Positions 1-7,775 are shown, numbered from the stretch's first letter. The stretch is 24,680 nt of DNA from Pseudomonadota bacterium (GCA_018816605.1 JAHIVS010000024.1:1-24680); one strand, 5' to 3'. Program-made: numbers and translations. The notes: a model not told the origin generated them from the letters alone.

Positions 1-898
1 AATAGGCAAGCATCCGTTTGAGATCCTGCTGCCCCAGGGCGTATACCACACCGAGAATTCCTGATACAACACCTGCCACCAGAACAATATATCCAAAAAC
101 CGGGGTATTGCAGTCCAAAAGGGCGTAAACTCTTATGATACCGTAAATACCGGTCTTGATCATCACCCCGGACATGACGGCCGAAATATGACTGGGTGCC
201 GCAGGATGGGCATGGGGCAGCCACACGTGGAAGGGAAAGACACCGGCCTTTGACCCGAACCCGATAAATGAAAAAACAAAGACCAGATATTTGGCTGTTT
301 CCGTAAGTGCTCCCATGGCGGTAAAATCAAAGCTGCCGGTAAGCCCGTAAACAATACCAAAGGCCACAAAGATGAACATGGCGCCCACATGGGAAAAAAC
401 AAAATAAAGATACCCTGCCCTTCTGTTTTCAGCTGATTCATAATGATAAATAACCAAAAAGAAAGAAGAAAGCGACATGATCTCCCAGGAAAACATGAAG
501 GAGATAATATTGGAAGAACTCACAACCAAGGCCATGGCAGCGATTAAAAGGCTGAAGAAGAAATAGTTGACAGCAACCCTTAGGGGCGCTTGGGCATGGT
601 CCATATAGTGGAAACTATAGAGGGTTGCCAGGAGGGAAACCAGAAAAATAGCAAAAAGGAAAAAAGCAGAAAGCCCATCAATTTGAAACCCCAGTGAAAA
701 AACCCTTAAAAACGAAAAGGAAGCAGTATGGATATCGGATCCCATGAGTTTTATCCAGGCGTCTATCACGCCTAAAAGACAACCGGCACTTAATGAAAAA
801 ACCGCAATAAGTTTCATTAATTTAGCTTGTCTGGCGAAAATAAGGGCCAAAAAGCCCCCAAAAACAATTATCAGTATTGCCATAAAAAATTGACTCAT
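1..898 (-). CDS. HyfB-like proton-conducting membrane subunit (partial)
   Basis: This reading frame starts at the ATG at 898 and runs off the left edge, giving about 299 residues without a stop. An upstream GAGG at good spacing supports the start. The product is a very hydrophobic multi-pass membrane protein. It carries the core signature of the proton-conducting transporter family (NuoL/M/N, MrpD, HyfB): a stretch reading GSKAGVFPFHVWLPHAHPAA, followed by SHISAVMSGVMIKTGIYGI. The run FSWEIMSLSSFFLVIYHYES upstream matches hydrogenase-4 component B better than NuoM. By family knowledge it would act in the inner membrane, pumping H+ or Na+ within a group 4 hydrogenase, formate hydrogenlyase or Mrp-like complex. 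The partner genes lie outside the window, so which complex cannot be decided. The C-terminal part is not visible. Confidence 0.85.
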   Translation of the reverse strand, partial: MSQFFMAILIIVFGGFLALIFARQAKLMKLIAVFSLSAGCLLGVIDAWIKLMGSDIHTASFSFLRVFSLGFQIDGLSAFFLFAIFLVSLLATLYSFHYMDHAQAPLRVAVNYFFFSLLIAAMALVVSSSNIISFMFSWEIMSLSSFFLVIYHYESAENRRAGYLYFVFSHVGAMFIFVAFGIVYGLTGSFDFTAMGALTETAKYLVFVFSFIGFGSKAGVFPFHVWLPHAHPAAPSHISAVMSGVMIKTGIYGIIRVYALLDCNTPVFGYIVLVAGVVSGILGVVYALGQQDLKRMLAY

Positions 899-1280
899 AA
901 ATTCCTCAATCTAAATTTATTGTTTTCGCTATCGATTTTAATTCCGGTGCAACTATTGTATTTAATATGTATTTAATAATGAACTATGATTAATGCGTTC
1001 TCATTATTAAAATAAGGTTACTATGATAGGGATTTGCTTTTGTCAAGGTTCTGTTAATTAAAAGGTATTTGGAATACACTCAGAACTGAAGGTTCTTCCT
1101 GGCTTCCAAGCCCCTGATATCCATTGATAAAAGTTTATGCAAAACAAGCAAATGCCTTTATCCACTGCCCTTTTTCGTTTGCATTTTTGTTTGATAATTC
1201 ACACCCAAGGTGGTAAGTGTCACACACAGAACAGACCCATGATAATAATTTTTAATAAGACAATGCCTTAGAAAAGGACG
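899..1280. promoter_or_regulatory. Divergent intergenic region between the HyfB-like gene and the sigma-54 activator
   Basis: This 382-base AT-rich region separates two divergent genes and must hold both promoters. On the minus strand a perfect TTGACA (1041-1046) has a TAGTAA 17 bases downstream (1018-1023), a weak sigma-70 candidate for the HyfB-like gene. Around 990-1010 an imperfect dyad with AATAATG and CATTAAT half-sites resembles a Fur-type box, but it does not match the consensus well. I see no sigma-54 promoter, RNA gene or coding frame here. The activator start at 1281 has AAAAGGA just upstream. Confidence 0.3.
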
Positions 1281-2717
1281 ATGAAAAAACCGGTTCTCCC
1301 CCATATTGACGGCCTGCTGCGAAACCCGCTGGATTTCATTCATCTGTTGGACGAAATTCCCCTGGGTATTCTTGTCCTTGACAAAAACCTACGGGTGGTG
1401 CACCTGAACCGGGCCTTTGAAGCCATGTCAGGTGTGTCCATTGCCAGGGCTGTCGGCACCCATTGCCGGCACATCCTCAGAAGTTCCGCCTGTGTCAGCA
1501 ATTGCCCGGTTCTTGCCATGAACAGCAAAAAAAGCGCTTTGTCCTGTGAAAGCGATATGATCAACATGGACCGGCAAAAGCTGCCCATCCGGATAACTGC
1601 CGCCCCCCTGGTAAATATAGACGGCCAGACAACCGGGTTCATCGAAACCATTGAAGACATGCGGATGGTGGAAAACCTTGACCAGAAAAAAAGCGTTGCC
1701 TACAGCTTTGCAAATATCATTGGCAGAAGCCCGCAGATGGAAAAAATATTCCAGACGCTGCCGGTGCTGGCCCAGAGCGATGCTTCCATCCTGATCACCG
1801 GCGAAACCGGAACCGGAAAGGACCTGGTAGCCGAAGCCATTCACCAGACATCGGATCGCGCTTCAGGGCCCTTTATCAAAATCAATTGCGGTGCCCTTCC
1901 TGAAACCCTTCTGGAATCTGAAATATTCGGCCATCAAAAAGGCGCCTTTACCGGAGCCGTTGATAACAAACCCGGCCGGTTCAAGCTGGCCCACAACGGC
2001 ACCATTTTCCTGACGGAAATCGGTGACCTGCCCCTTGCCCTCCAGGTCAAACTGCTCACCTTTCTGGATGACAAGATCATCTATCCCCTGGGCAGCACCA
2101 AAGGGTTTAATGTGAATGTAAGGATGATTACCGCCACCCACAGGAATCTGGAGCAAATGGTAAAGGCGGGCCGGTTCCGAAAGGATCTGTTGTTCCGGTT
2201 GAATGTGGCAAGAATTCATTTGCCGCCTTTACGGGAAAGAGAAGGAGATATCCGGCTGCTCCTGGACTATTTTTTCAACCATTACAACCGCCAGCTGGGG
2301 AAAAAAATCAATGGGTTTTCAAATGCTGCCCTTGCGCGCCTTCTAAGCTATGATTACGAAGGAAATATCCGGGAATTGAAAAACATTGTGGAATATGCGG
2401 TCAATGTGGCAAACGACAAAAAAATAGAACCTGAAAATCTGCCCTCTTATCTTTTTGATCCGGCAACCCAAAGGGCACCGGTTCCCCTCGCCCGTGAACA
2501 CTCCATGGACAGGATTGATAAGGCTGCGCCACTTTTATCTGAAAGAAATGTATCCCAGGGAGACAAACCGATTGAAACATGGTCCTCCGTTCAAAGAGAG
2601 ATGATTCTGGATGCCCTTAAACGGGCAAAGGGCAAAAAAACAGAAGCAGCCATACTTCTGGGCTGGGGCAGAAGCACCCTGTGGCGAAAAATAAAGCAAC
2701 ACAAAATTGACCTGTGA
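1281..2717 (+). CDS. PAS-domain sigma-54-dependent activator (bEBP)
   Basis: This 478-residue protein has the layout of an enhancer-binding activator of RNA polymerase-sigma54. An N-terminal PAS domain (about 20-130) carries a cysteine cluster (C62, C71, C75, C89). The AAA+ domain (about 148-375) has Walker A GETGTGKD at 174-181 and the sigma-54-contacting GAFTGA loop at 221-226. The arginine-finger region reads GRFRKDLLFRLN. A Fis-type helix-turn-helix lies at the C-terminus (about 438-476). The Walker B motif reads FLTEIGD: Thr245 replaces the almost invariant Asp before Glu246, which should weaken Mg-ATP handling. The PAS cysteines may sense redox state or a metal (inference). A NifX-like gene follows 24 bases downstream, and a sigma-54 promoter lies 550 bases downstream, so this is the obvious candidate regulator of the kinase-like/DASS genes. 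Length and domain order are normal for the family. Confidence 0.92.
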   Translation: MKKPVLPHIDGLLRNPLDFIHLLDEIPLGILVLDKNLRVVHLNRAFEAMSGVSIARAVGTHCRHILRSSACVSNCPVLAMNSKKSALSCESDMINMDRQKLPIRITAAPLVNIDGQTTGFIETIEDMRMVENLDQKKSVAYSFANIIGRSPQMEKIFQTLPVLAQSDASILITGETGTGKDLVAEAIHQTSDRASGPFIKINCGALPETLLESEIFGHQKGAFTGAVDNKPGRFKLAHNGTIFLTEIGDLPLALQVKLLTFLDDKIIYPLGSTKGFNVNVRMITATHRNLEQMVKAGRFRKDLLFRLNVARIHLPPLREREGDIRLLLDYFFNHYNRQLGKKINGFSNAALARLLSYDYEGNIRELKNIVEYAVNVANDKKIEPENLPSYLFDPATQRAPVPLAREHSMDRIDKAAPLLSERNVSQGDKPIETWSSVQREMILDALKRAKGKKTEAAILLGWGRSTLWRKIKQHKIDL

Positions 2718-2741
2718 ACTTAAGGAAAACTCCCATTCATC

Positions 2742-3101
2742 ATGATGCATAAAATAATCATTCCGGTTCACCAAAAGGATATTGCACCGCGCTTCGACCT
2801 TGCAACCGAGGCGTTAATCATATTGATTTCAAACAATTCGATGGTTGAAGAAAAGAAGACCATTATTCTGCCCAGGTCTTCTGCAGACGAACTCTGCCAC
2901 CTGCTTTTGTCGGAAAATGTGAACACGTTGATCTGCGGCGCCATTGAAGATGAATATTATCAATTTATTAAATGGAAAAAAATCCACATATTTGATTCAA
3001 TTGTCGGCAACTGGTCCATGGCGTTCAACCGCTGGAAGGAAAAAAACCTGACCTCTGGTGATATTTTGTACGACCGGATGATTGAGGGCAAACCTGTTTA
3101 G
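2742..3101 (+). CDS. NifX/NifB-family iron-molybdenum cofactor-binding-like protein
   Basis: This small 119-residue protein resembles the dinitrogenase iron-molybdenum cofactor biosynthesis fold (NifX, NafY, MTH1175-like). It opens with IIIPVHQKDIAPRFDLATEA, the usual start of these proteins, and has an ILPRSSADELCHLL segment followed by VNTLICGAIEDEY, matching the family's second half. Such proteins bind Fe-S or FeMo-type clusters, or are of unknown function in non-diazotrophs. No nif genes are visible here. The gene follows the sigma-54 activator by 24 bases and probably shares its transcript. An ATGATG pair at 2742/2745 makes the exact start uncertain, and the nearest purine-rich site (TAAGGA) is rather far upstream. 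A role as a small ligand- or cluster-binding partner of the activator is inference. Confidence 0.75.
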   Translation: MMHKIIIPVHQKDIAPRFDLATEALIILISNNSMVEEKKTIILPRSSADELCHLLLSENVNTLICGAIEDEYYQFIKWKKIHIFDSIVGNWSMAFNRWKEKNLTSGDILYDRMIEGKPV

Positions 3102-3169
3102 AAACTCACCCTCCCAATCGCTTCATGTCCTGAACAAACCAATATTTTTTGCAATGTTTTAATTTGTTC

Positions 3170-3200
3170 CAAAATGATCCGTTTTTATGGTTTCATTTTG
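3170..3200 (+). promoter_or_regulatory. Candidate enhancer (UAS) inverted repeat for the sigma-54 activator
   Basis: An inverted repeat with half-sites CAAAATGA (3170-3177) and TCATTTTG (3193-3200) lies about 70-100 bases upstream of the -24 element of the sigma-54 promoter. That is the usual distance for an activator binding site. The surrounding sequence holds further related AATTTG/CATTTTG-like runs. Assignment to the activator encoded at 1281 is by position only. Confidence 0.4.
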
Positions 3201-3266
3201 TTTCAATATGTCACAATGGCTTTGATTCAAATTCTTAAACCCCTCATTTTATAGTTCTTTTAACAT

Positions 3267-3282
3267 TGGCACACCCTTTGCA
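3267..3282 (+). promoter_or_regulatory. Sigma-54 (-24/-12) promoter
   Basis: The sequence TGGCAC-ACCCT-TTGCA matches the sigma-54 consensus TGGCAC-N5-TTGCA at every defined position. It lies 54 bases before the ATG of the kinase-like/BON gene at 3337. It is the only match of this quality that I found in the intergenic regions, and an activator for it is encoded just upstream. Confidence 0.85.
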
Positions 3283-3336
3283 AAAAGGTCCGGAACGGCG
3301 CTGCCATGATAACAATGGAAACATCTGGGAATTGAT

Positions 3337-4143
3337 ATGCCAGTCATAGCCATAACCAACAAATTGTACACCGGTTCGGAAAAAATCATCCAGGCCCTTG
3401 TTGAAACGTTTGAGGGCTCACTGGTGACAGATATGGATATCATAAAAAAAACACACCAAGCCTACCCTGTCAAACTTGCAACCCTCAAACGCGTCGCCGA
3501 AAGCAAACAAATTGCCTTTAATAATTTTACCCATGAACAAGAAAAATGCCTTGCGGCCCTTAAAAAAACCCTCTCCGACCTGGTGGGAGAAGGCAATTGT
3601 GTTCTCACAGGACTTCTTGCCCATCTCATCCCCAGAAATATCACCCATGTGATGCGGATACTGATAAATGAAGACAGGGCAAAAAGGCTTCACCAAGGAA
3701 TGACAGCAGACAACATCACTGAGAAGCAGGCGGGAAAAAGAATGGACCTTTTTAACAAGAAGGCCTTGTCATGGACCCGGTCACTTTTTGGAAAAAACCC
3801 ATGGGATGAAACCCTTTATGACCGAACAATCCACCTGGCCCAGATTGACCCGGAAACCGCCATTCAACTGGTTTCAGAATATTTTGTTTCCCTTGCCGGC
3901 ATAGACGGAAAACCCATCCAACAAGCGGTTATTGATTTTAAATTGTCGGCTGATATTGAACTGGCATTAAGTGCCATTGGACAGGGCCTACTGGTAAACG
4001 CCGGCAACGGCCATGTGATGGTTACCATCGACAAAAAGGTAAAAAGACTGACAACTTTCCAGCAAAAAATCATCCAGACAGTGGAAGCCTGTCCCGGAGT
4101 GATCCTGGTTGAAACCAAAATCGGCAAAAACTACTATAAATGA
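3337..4143 (+). CDS. Cytidylate-kinase-like protein with C-terminal BON-like domain
   Basis: This 268-residue protein resembles the cytidylate kinase-like family (AAK6/Cytidylate_kin2) over residues 1-185. Landmarks are a buried beta strand NCVLTGLLAHLIP (87-99), where family members have the GRGA segment, HVMRILI (104-110), and WDETLYDRTI near 156-165, matching the DPxxYDLVI motif. The expected P-loop (GSGG-type) is replaced by YTGSEK (11-16), so nucleotide phosphorylation is doubtful. Residues about 195-268 resemble a BON domain (DIELALSAIGQGLLVNAGNG, ending in GVILVETKIG). It lies directly behind the sigma-54 promoter and before a DASS transporter. A paralogue at 8365 is fused to a receiver domain, suggesting a sensory rather than metabolic role (inference). 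No signal peptide or membrane segment is seen. The next gene begins 187 bases downstream with no terminator between. Confidence 0.72.
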   Translation: MPVIAITNKLYTGSEKIIQALVETFEGSLVTDMDIIKKTHQAYPVKLATLKRVAESKQIAFNNFTHEQEKCLAALKKTLSDLVGEGNCVLTGLLAHLIPRNITHVMRILINEDRAKRLHQGMTADNITEKQAGKRMDLFNKKALSWTRSLFGKNPWDETLYDRTIHLAQIDPETAIQLVSEYFVSLAGIDGKPIQQAVIDFKLSADIELALSAIGQGLLVNAGNGHVMVTIDKKVKRLTTFQQKIIQTVEACPGVILVETKIGKNYYK

Positions 4144-4221
4144 TTAAAATGCCTGGAAGATAAAATTGACAAGACCGGCATTTTTAAAATAAAGAAAGAG
4201 AACACAAGAAAAAAAACAAAA

Positions 4222-4248
4222 GAAACAGCTTATGGATAAAGCTGTTTC
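4222..4248 (+). other. Stem-loop between kinase-like gene and DASS gene
   Basis: A perfect 10-bp stem, GAAACAGCTT (4222-4231) with AAGCTGTTTC (4239-4248), encloses a 7-base loop. No T-run follows, so it is not a typical terminator. It may be a processing or stabilising hairpin, or an operator, in the 187-base spacer before the transporter gene. Confidence 0.5.
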
Positions 4249-4330
4249 ATGAAACGCTAAGGATAATCGCAAAACGTTTATTGACTAAAACCGGAAAACA
4301 AAATTGTATTGTAAAGGAGTATAGAATAGC

Positions 4331-5803
4331 ATGACAACCCAAAGCACGACGCGACCCGAGATGAATTGGGACTGGAAACGAATCCTGTTTATTATGATAG
4401 GGGTGATCCTATTTGCAATTGTAAATTTTTCCCCGGCATGGCCCGATGCCATTGACCCCACTGGAAAGCATTTTATCCTAAGCCAGGAGGCAAAGGGTGC
4501 ACTGGCGGTTTTTCTTCTGGCAGGCACCTGGTGGGTTTTTGAGGTTGTTCCCATAGGGGTTACCAGTCTGGCCATCGGAGTATTGCAGGTGCTCTTCATG
4601 ATCCGCCCGGCATCAAAGGCTTTCACCGATTTCATGACGCCTTCGGTCCTGTTTATTTTTGCATCCCTTGTCATTGGTATGGTTTTCACCAAAACAGGGC
4701 TCACCAAGCGCCTGGCCTATAAAATGCTGGTCATTGTCGGAGAAAAAACCAGCATGATCTATCTGGGCTGTTTTGTGGTAACTGCCGCCCTCACCCACAT
4801 CATGGCCCATACCGCCGTTGCCGCCACCATGTTCCCCTTGCTTATGACCATCTATGCCATGTATTCAGAGGATGACAAACCCACCAAATTCGGCAAGGGA
4901 TTGTTCATGGGCATGGCATTTGTGGCCGGTGCAGGCTCCATTGTCACCCTTCTGGGAGCTGCAAGGGGAGCCGTTGCCCTTGGTTTTTACAAGGACATTG
5001 TGGGACGTGATGTCAGCTTTTTTGAACTCACATTTTATATGTTTCCCATTGGATGGGCCATGACCTTCCTCCTCTGGGGATTTTTCATGGTGTTTTTCAA
5101 ACCCGAACAAAAAACCATTCCCGGCCTCCGGGAAAAAGCAAGAAGGCTCAGCAAGGAAATGGGCAGCCTTACAAAGGATGAAATCCTTGCGGCCATCATC
5201 ATTTTTTCCTGCATCTTTATCATGTCCATAAAACAATTTATTCCCGCCTTGGATGTTCTGGACAAAAATGCCATCATTCTGGTTTCCACCATCCTGTTTT
5301 TTGTGTTCCGGCTTCTGGATATCAAGGACCTGGAATCCGTGCCATGGAATATCATGCTCCTTTTCGGAGGTGCCATGAGCATTGGATTTTGCCTCTGGCA
5401 GACCGGAGCTGCTGAGTGGCTGGCCATTAACTGGCTGACCATCTTCAAGGAATCCCACTGGTTTGTTTTTGTCATGAGTATTGCCTTTTTCATCATGATA
5501 ATGACCAACTTTATAATGAATGTGGCAGCCATTGCCATCTCCCTGCCCGTTGCCCTGGTTGTTGCGCCCTACCTGGGGGTTGCACCCGAGGTTATTTTAT
5601 TTGCAGCCCTGGTAACGGCCGGAATGCCCTTTTTGCTTCTGGTGGGTGCGGCTCCCAATGCCATTGCCTATAATTCCAAACAATTTACAACCGGAGAATT
5701 TTTTCTCTACGGAATTCCGGCCAGCATCATGCTCATGGTTGTTGTTGGTCTTGCGGTTTATGTTATCTGGCCCATCATGGGAATGCCCATATTGGTTAAA
5801 TAA
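4331..5803 (+). CDS. DASS/SLC13-family anion symporter with altered SNT motifs
   Basis: This 490-residue protein has about eleven hydrophobic segments and the two-fold pseudo-repeat of the divalent anion:sodium symporter family. These inner-membrane carriers import dicarboxylates, citrate, sulfate and similar anions. AAGGAG precedes the ATG. The two Ser-Asn-Thr signatures that hold substrate carboxylate and Na+ in characterised members (VcINDY) are changed. The first reads MAHTAVAATMFP (158-169; AHT for SNT). The second reads FIMNVAAIAISLP (394-406; MNV for SNT). The later VGAAPNAIAYN (438-448) resembles the usual VGTPPNAI. Substrate or coupling ion is therefore probably not that of classic members. 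A CBS-pair gene follows by 20 bases, likely co-translated and possibly an energy-state regulator. Expression probably comes from the sigma-54 promoter at 3267. Confidence 0.88.
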   Translation: MTTQSTTRPEMNWDWKRILFIMIGVILFAIVNFSPAWPDAIDPTGKHFILSQEAKGALAVFLLAGTWWVFEVVPIGVTSLAIGVLQVLFMIRPASKAFTDFMTPSVLFIFASLVIGMVFTKTGLTKRLAYKMLVIVGEKTSMIYLGCFVVTAALTHIMAHTAVAATMFPLLMTIYAMYSEDDKPTKFGKGLFMGMAFVAGAGSIVTLLGAARGAVALGFYKDIVGRDVSFFELTFYMFPIGWAMTFLLWGFFMVFFKPEQKTIPGLREKARRLSKEMGSLTKDEILAAIIIFSCIFIMSIKQFIPALDVLDKNAIILVSTILFFVFRLLDIKDLESVPWNIMLLFGGAMSIGFCLWQTGAAEWLAINWLTIFKESHWFVFVMSIAFFIMIMTNFIMNVAAIAISLPVALVVAPYLGVAPEVILFAALVTAGMPFLLLVGAAPNAIAYNSKQFTTGEFFLYGIPASIMLMVVVGLAVYVIWPIMGMPILVK

Positions 5804-5823
5804 TTTCATAAGGACACTTCAAA

Positions 5824-6384
5824 ATGAAAATAAGACGTGTTACGGAACTCATGGTCCCATTATCGGAATATGCCGTGGTTGACGAAGATGCCACCCTGAA
5901 ACAGGCCATCATCACCCTTCAGGAAACACAGAACAATCATGACCCCATGCAGTATAAGCACAGGGCGGTTCTGGTCTCTGACAGCAGCAAGGCCATAGTG
6001 GGAAAAATCAGCGCCTTTGATGTCCTCAGAGCCCTTGAACCCAAATATTGCCAGATCGGAGAACCTGAGCAATTGAGCAAGATGGGTCTGTCCAGGTTCG
6101 GTGTGAGCAATGATTTTCTCTCCTCCATGCTCACGCAATTTTGCCTCTGGGATGAAAGCGCTGAGGAATTGGTAAAAAAAGCATCAAAACTTAAAGCCAA
6201 AGAGATCATGTACTCTTTGAGCGAAGGCGAATTTGTGGATGAAAATGCCAGCATTGCAGAAGCCATCCACCAGCTGATTCTCGGCCATCACCAGTCCCTG
6301 CTCGTATCAAAGGACAAAAAGGTTATCGGTATCCTGAGACTCTCGGACGTGTTCAAGCTGGTCTGTGATATCATGTTAAAATAG
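5824..6384 (+). CDS. CBS-domain pair protein
   Basis: This 186-residue soluble protein consists of two CBS motifs (about 4-75 and 118-182). Each ends in the typical VGKISAFDVLRAL or IGILRLSDVFKLV strand-helix, and they are separated by a longer linker (76-117). CBS pairs bind adenine nucleotides (AMP, ADP, ATP, SAM) and regulate partners such as transporters. The gene starts 20 bases after the DASS transporter stop with AAGGA upstream and ends just before a strong terminator, so it is the last gene of that operon. Regulation of the transporter by cellular energy charge is the natural inference. There is no membrane segment or additional domain. Confidence 0.85.
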   Translation: MKIRRVTELMVPLSEYAVVDEDATLKQAIITLQETQNNHDPMQYKHRAVLVSDSSKAIVGKISAFDVLRALEPKYCQIGEPEQLSKMGLSRFGVSNDFLSSMLTQFCLWDESAEELVKKASKLKAKEIMYSLSEGEFVDENASIAEAIHQLILGHHQSLLVSKDKKVIGILRLSDVFKLVCDIMLK

Positions 6385-6391
6385 ATGTTTT

Positions 6392-6438
6392 ATGGCCGGC
6401 CGGGTCATACCCGGCCGGCCATGCTTTCCCTTTTTTTA
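6392..6438 (+). terminator. Strong rho-independent terminator after the CBS gene
   Basis: A perfect 14-bp GC-rich stem, ATGGCCGGCCGGGT (6392-6405) with ACCCGGCCGGCCAT (6409-6422), has a 3-base loop and is followed by GCTTTCCC and a run of seven T. It lies between convergent genes, 7 bases after the CBS stop, and terminates the plus-strand operon. On the minus strand no T-run follows. Confidence 0.9.
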
Positions 6439-6461
6439 AACGGGGATCCAGCGATTGGCGT

Positions 6462-7706
6462 TTAATGGCGGTAAACCAGGGGCCTGCCCTCGGCATCAAT
6501 ATCAATGCCGATGGTATCGCCTGTCTTAAACCCCAGGCGCTTAAAATCCCTGACCACCTCATCGTGGCGCTCAACATTCCAATATGCCGACCAGAGGGGA
6601 TTTCGCACCGAGTCAATCCCATATGCGTCATGGCTGCACAGATTAATTCTGAATTTATGCTTGGCAATCAAGGTGTCGGCTTCGGCCAGAAAAATATCAA
6701 TTTTGTACAGATTGTTGTGAAGGGCTTTTGACAAGGCTTTCTGAAGCTCCGGCATCTCATCCAAATAGTGGCTGGCAATTTGGTAGAGTTCAGTGGGCTC
6801 CTGGATGGCAAATCCGAGAACGGCAAATCGCTGGTGCCTCAGAGCAAAAGACTCAAGCTCTTTTTCATATTCCGCTATGCTGGAAATGACGGTGGCAATA
6901 TCCGGTTCTTTGGCCCCATTGACAAGATCTTCACATTGGCTGATGATATGGATGTAAAAGGATTTGTTGTCCATCACATAAACCGGCCGTTCCCTGTAAT
7001 TTCTGCGTTTCCGGATACGGCGGATGCCGTCAAGTTTAATAAACTGCTCACTTTCTTTGTTTTCCAGGGTCTCAATATCTGAAATATCCTTGGCCTGGAC
7101 CACATGGATTTCACCGTCCGTTGCAATAATGTACTCAATCTCGCATCTGAACCCCAGGGCTTTTTGTATGTCCTTTGAAAGCTGTACCAATCTGCGGTCA
7201 TGGGGAACCTTGGTGATATAGGGCTCGCTTTGAACCTTGTGGGTGCGATCCCTGCAATACCCGAATTCCCAGTCATTGCCGATCATTTTTGCCATGACAC
7301 TGGAACCGTTGACAAAGGGCATGACAATGACCCCCAGCCCCTTGACATCGATGGCAGGCGCATGGTTGAACATCTGCTGCCGCCGGATGGACAATTGTTT
7401 GGAAGTTTGGGCAATCGTGATCATGCGGTTTCGGGCATATTGTATTCCCCCGATATCTGCATAGGTTTCCAGGGAATCGAAGGTTCCGCCCTTATATTTA
7501 GACTCCAGGGGGTGGGCACTTCTTGCGATGACCTTATAGCTTCCCCGGTGGTTGTCCAGAAACAGACCCAGCGCCTTGAACTCTTTGGTTTCAAATTTCT
7601 CAGCAGGGACATAAATAAAATCGGGAACCCTGAATCCACTCTTGCGGAGCTTTTCCAGTAATCTTGCTTTTTCAGGTATTTGAATTTCCATGTTTGGCCT
7701 TGACAT
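6462..7706 (-). CDS. PEP/pyruvate-binding-domain (PPDK/PEP synthase N-domain-like) protein
   Basis: This 414-residue protein resembles the ATP-binding (PEP/pyruvate-binding) domain of pyruvate phosphate dikinase and PEP synthase over about residues 10-215. VIARSAHPLESKYKGGTFDS (59-78) corresponds to the VRSSA-ED-x-AGQY-T region, GLGVIVMPFVNGSSVMAK to the QxMV strand, and EIHVVQAKDIS to the LQARPIT end of the domain. The phosphohistidine and PEP-binding TIM-barrel domains of the full enzymes are absent. Residues 220-414 match nothing I recognise. It may be a stand-alone ATP-grasp protein. The start is uncertain: Met1 (7706) lacks a clear ribosome site, while Met6 (7691) has AAGG 7 bases upstream. 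It is divergent from a TetR gene and shares its palindrome, so it is probably the regulator's target (inference). Confidence 0.68.
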   Translation of the reverse strand: MSRPNMEIQIPEKARLLEKLRKSGFRVPDFIYVPAEKFETKEFKALGLFLDNHRGSYKVIARSAHPLESKYKGGTFDSLETYADIGGIQYARNRMITIAQTSKQLSIRRQQMFNHAPAIDVKGLGVIVMPFVNGSSVMAKMIGNDWEFGYCRDRTHKVQSEPYITKVPHDRRLVQLSKDIQKALGFRCEIEYIIATDGEIHVVQAKDISDIETLENKESEQFIKLDGIRRIRKRRNYRERPVYVMDNKSFYIHIISQCEDLVNGAKEPDIATVISSIAEYEKELESFALRHQRFAVLGFAIQEPTELYQIASHYLDEMPELQKALSKALHNNLYKIDIFLAEADTLIAKHKFRINLCSHDAYGIDSVRNPLWSAYWNVERHDEVVRDFKRLGFKTGDTIGIDIDAEGRPLVYRH

Positions 7707-7735
7707 TTATAACAATTTTCTTTAATTGATAAAAA

Positions 7736-7755
7736 CCGACCGATCATTCGGTTGG
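7736..7755. promoter_or_regulatory. Candidate TetR-family operator
   Basis: The 20-base imperfect palindrome CCGACCGATC/ATTCGGTTGG lies in the 69-base gap between divergent genes. The half-sites CCGACCGA and CCAACCGA differ at one of eight positions. ACCGACCG-type palindromes are a frequent operator style for TetR-family regulators. The position fits autoregulation of the TetR gene and control of the PEP/pyruvate-binding gene. Confidence 0.65.
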
Positions 7756-7775
7756 CATTAACTTTTAGGTAACAT

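Noticed and set aside
163..441. Minus-strand 92-residue open frame with apparent protein-like content
   Set aside because: It is an alternative frame inside the HyfB-like gene, whose own frame carries the recognised family motifs.
940..970. Possible minus-strand sigma-54 promoter (TTGCA -12 element)
   Set aside because: The -24 element lacks the essential GG.
990..1012. Fur-box-like dyad upstream of the HyfB-like gene
   Set aside because: Only the left half fits the consensus; the right half needs a one-base shift, and no iron gene is adjacent.
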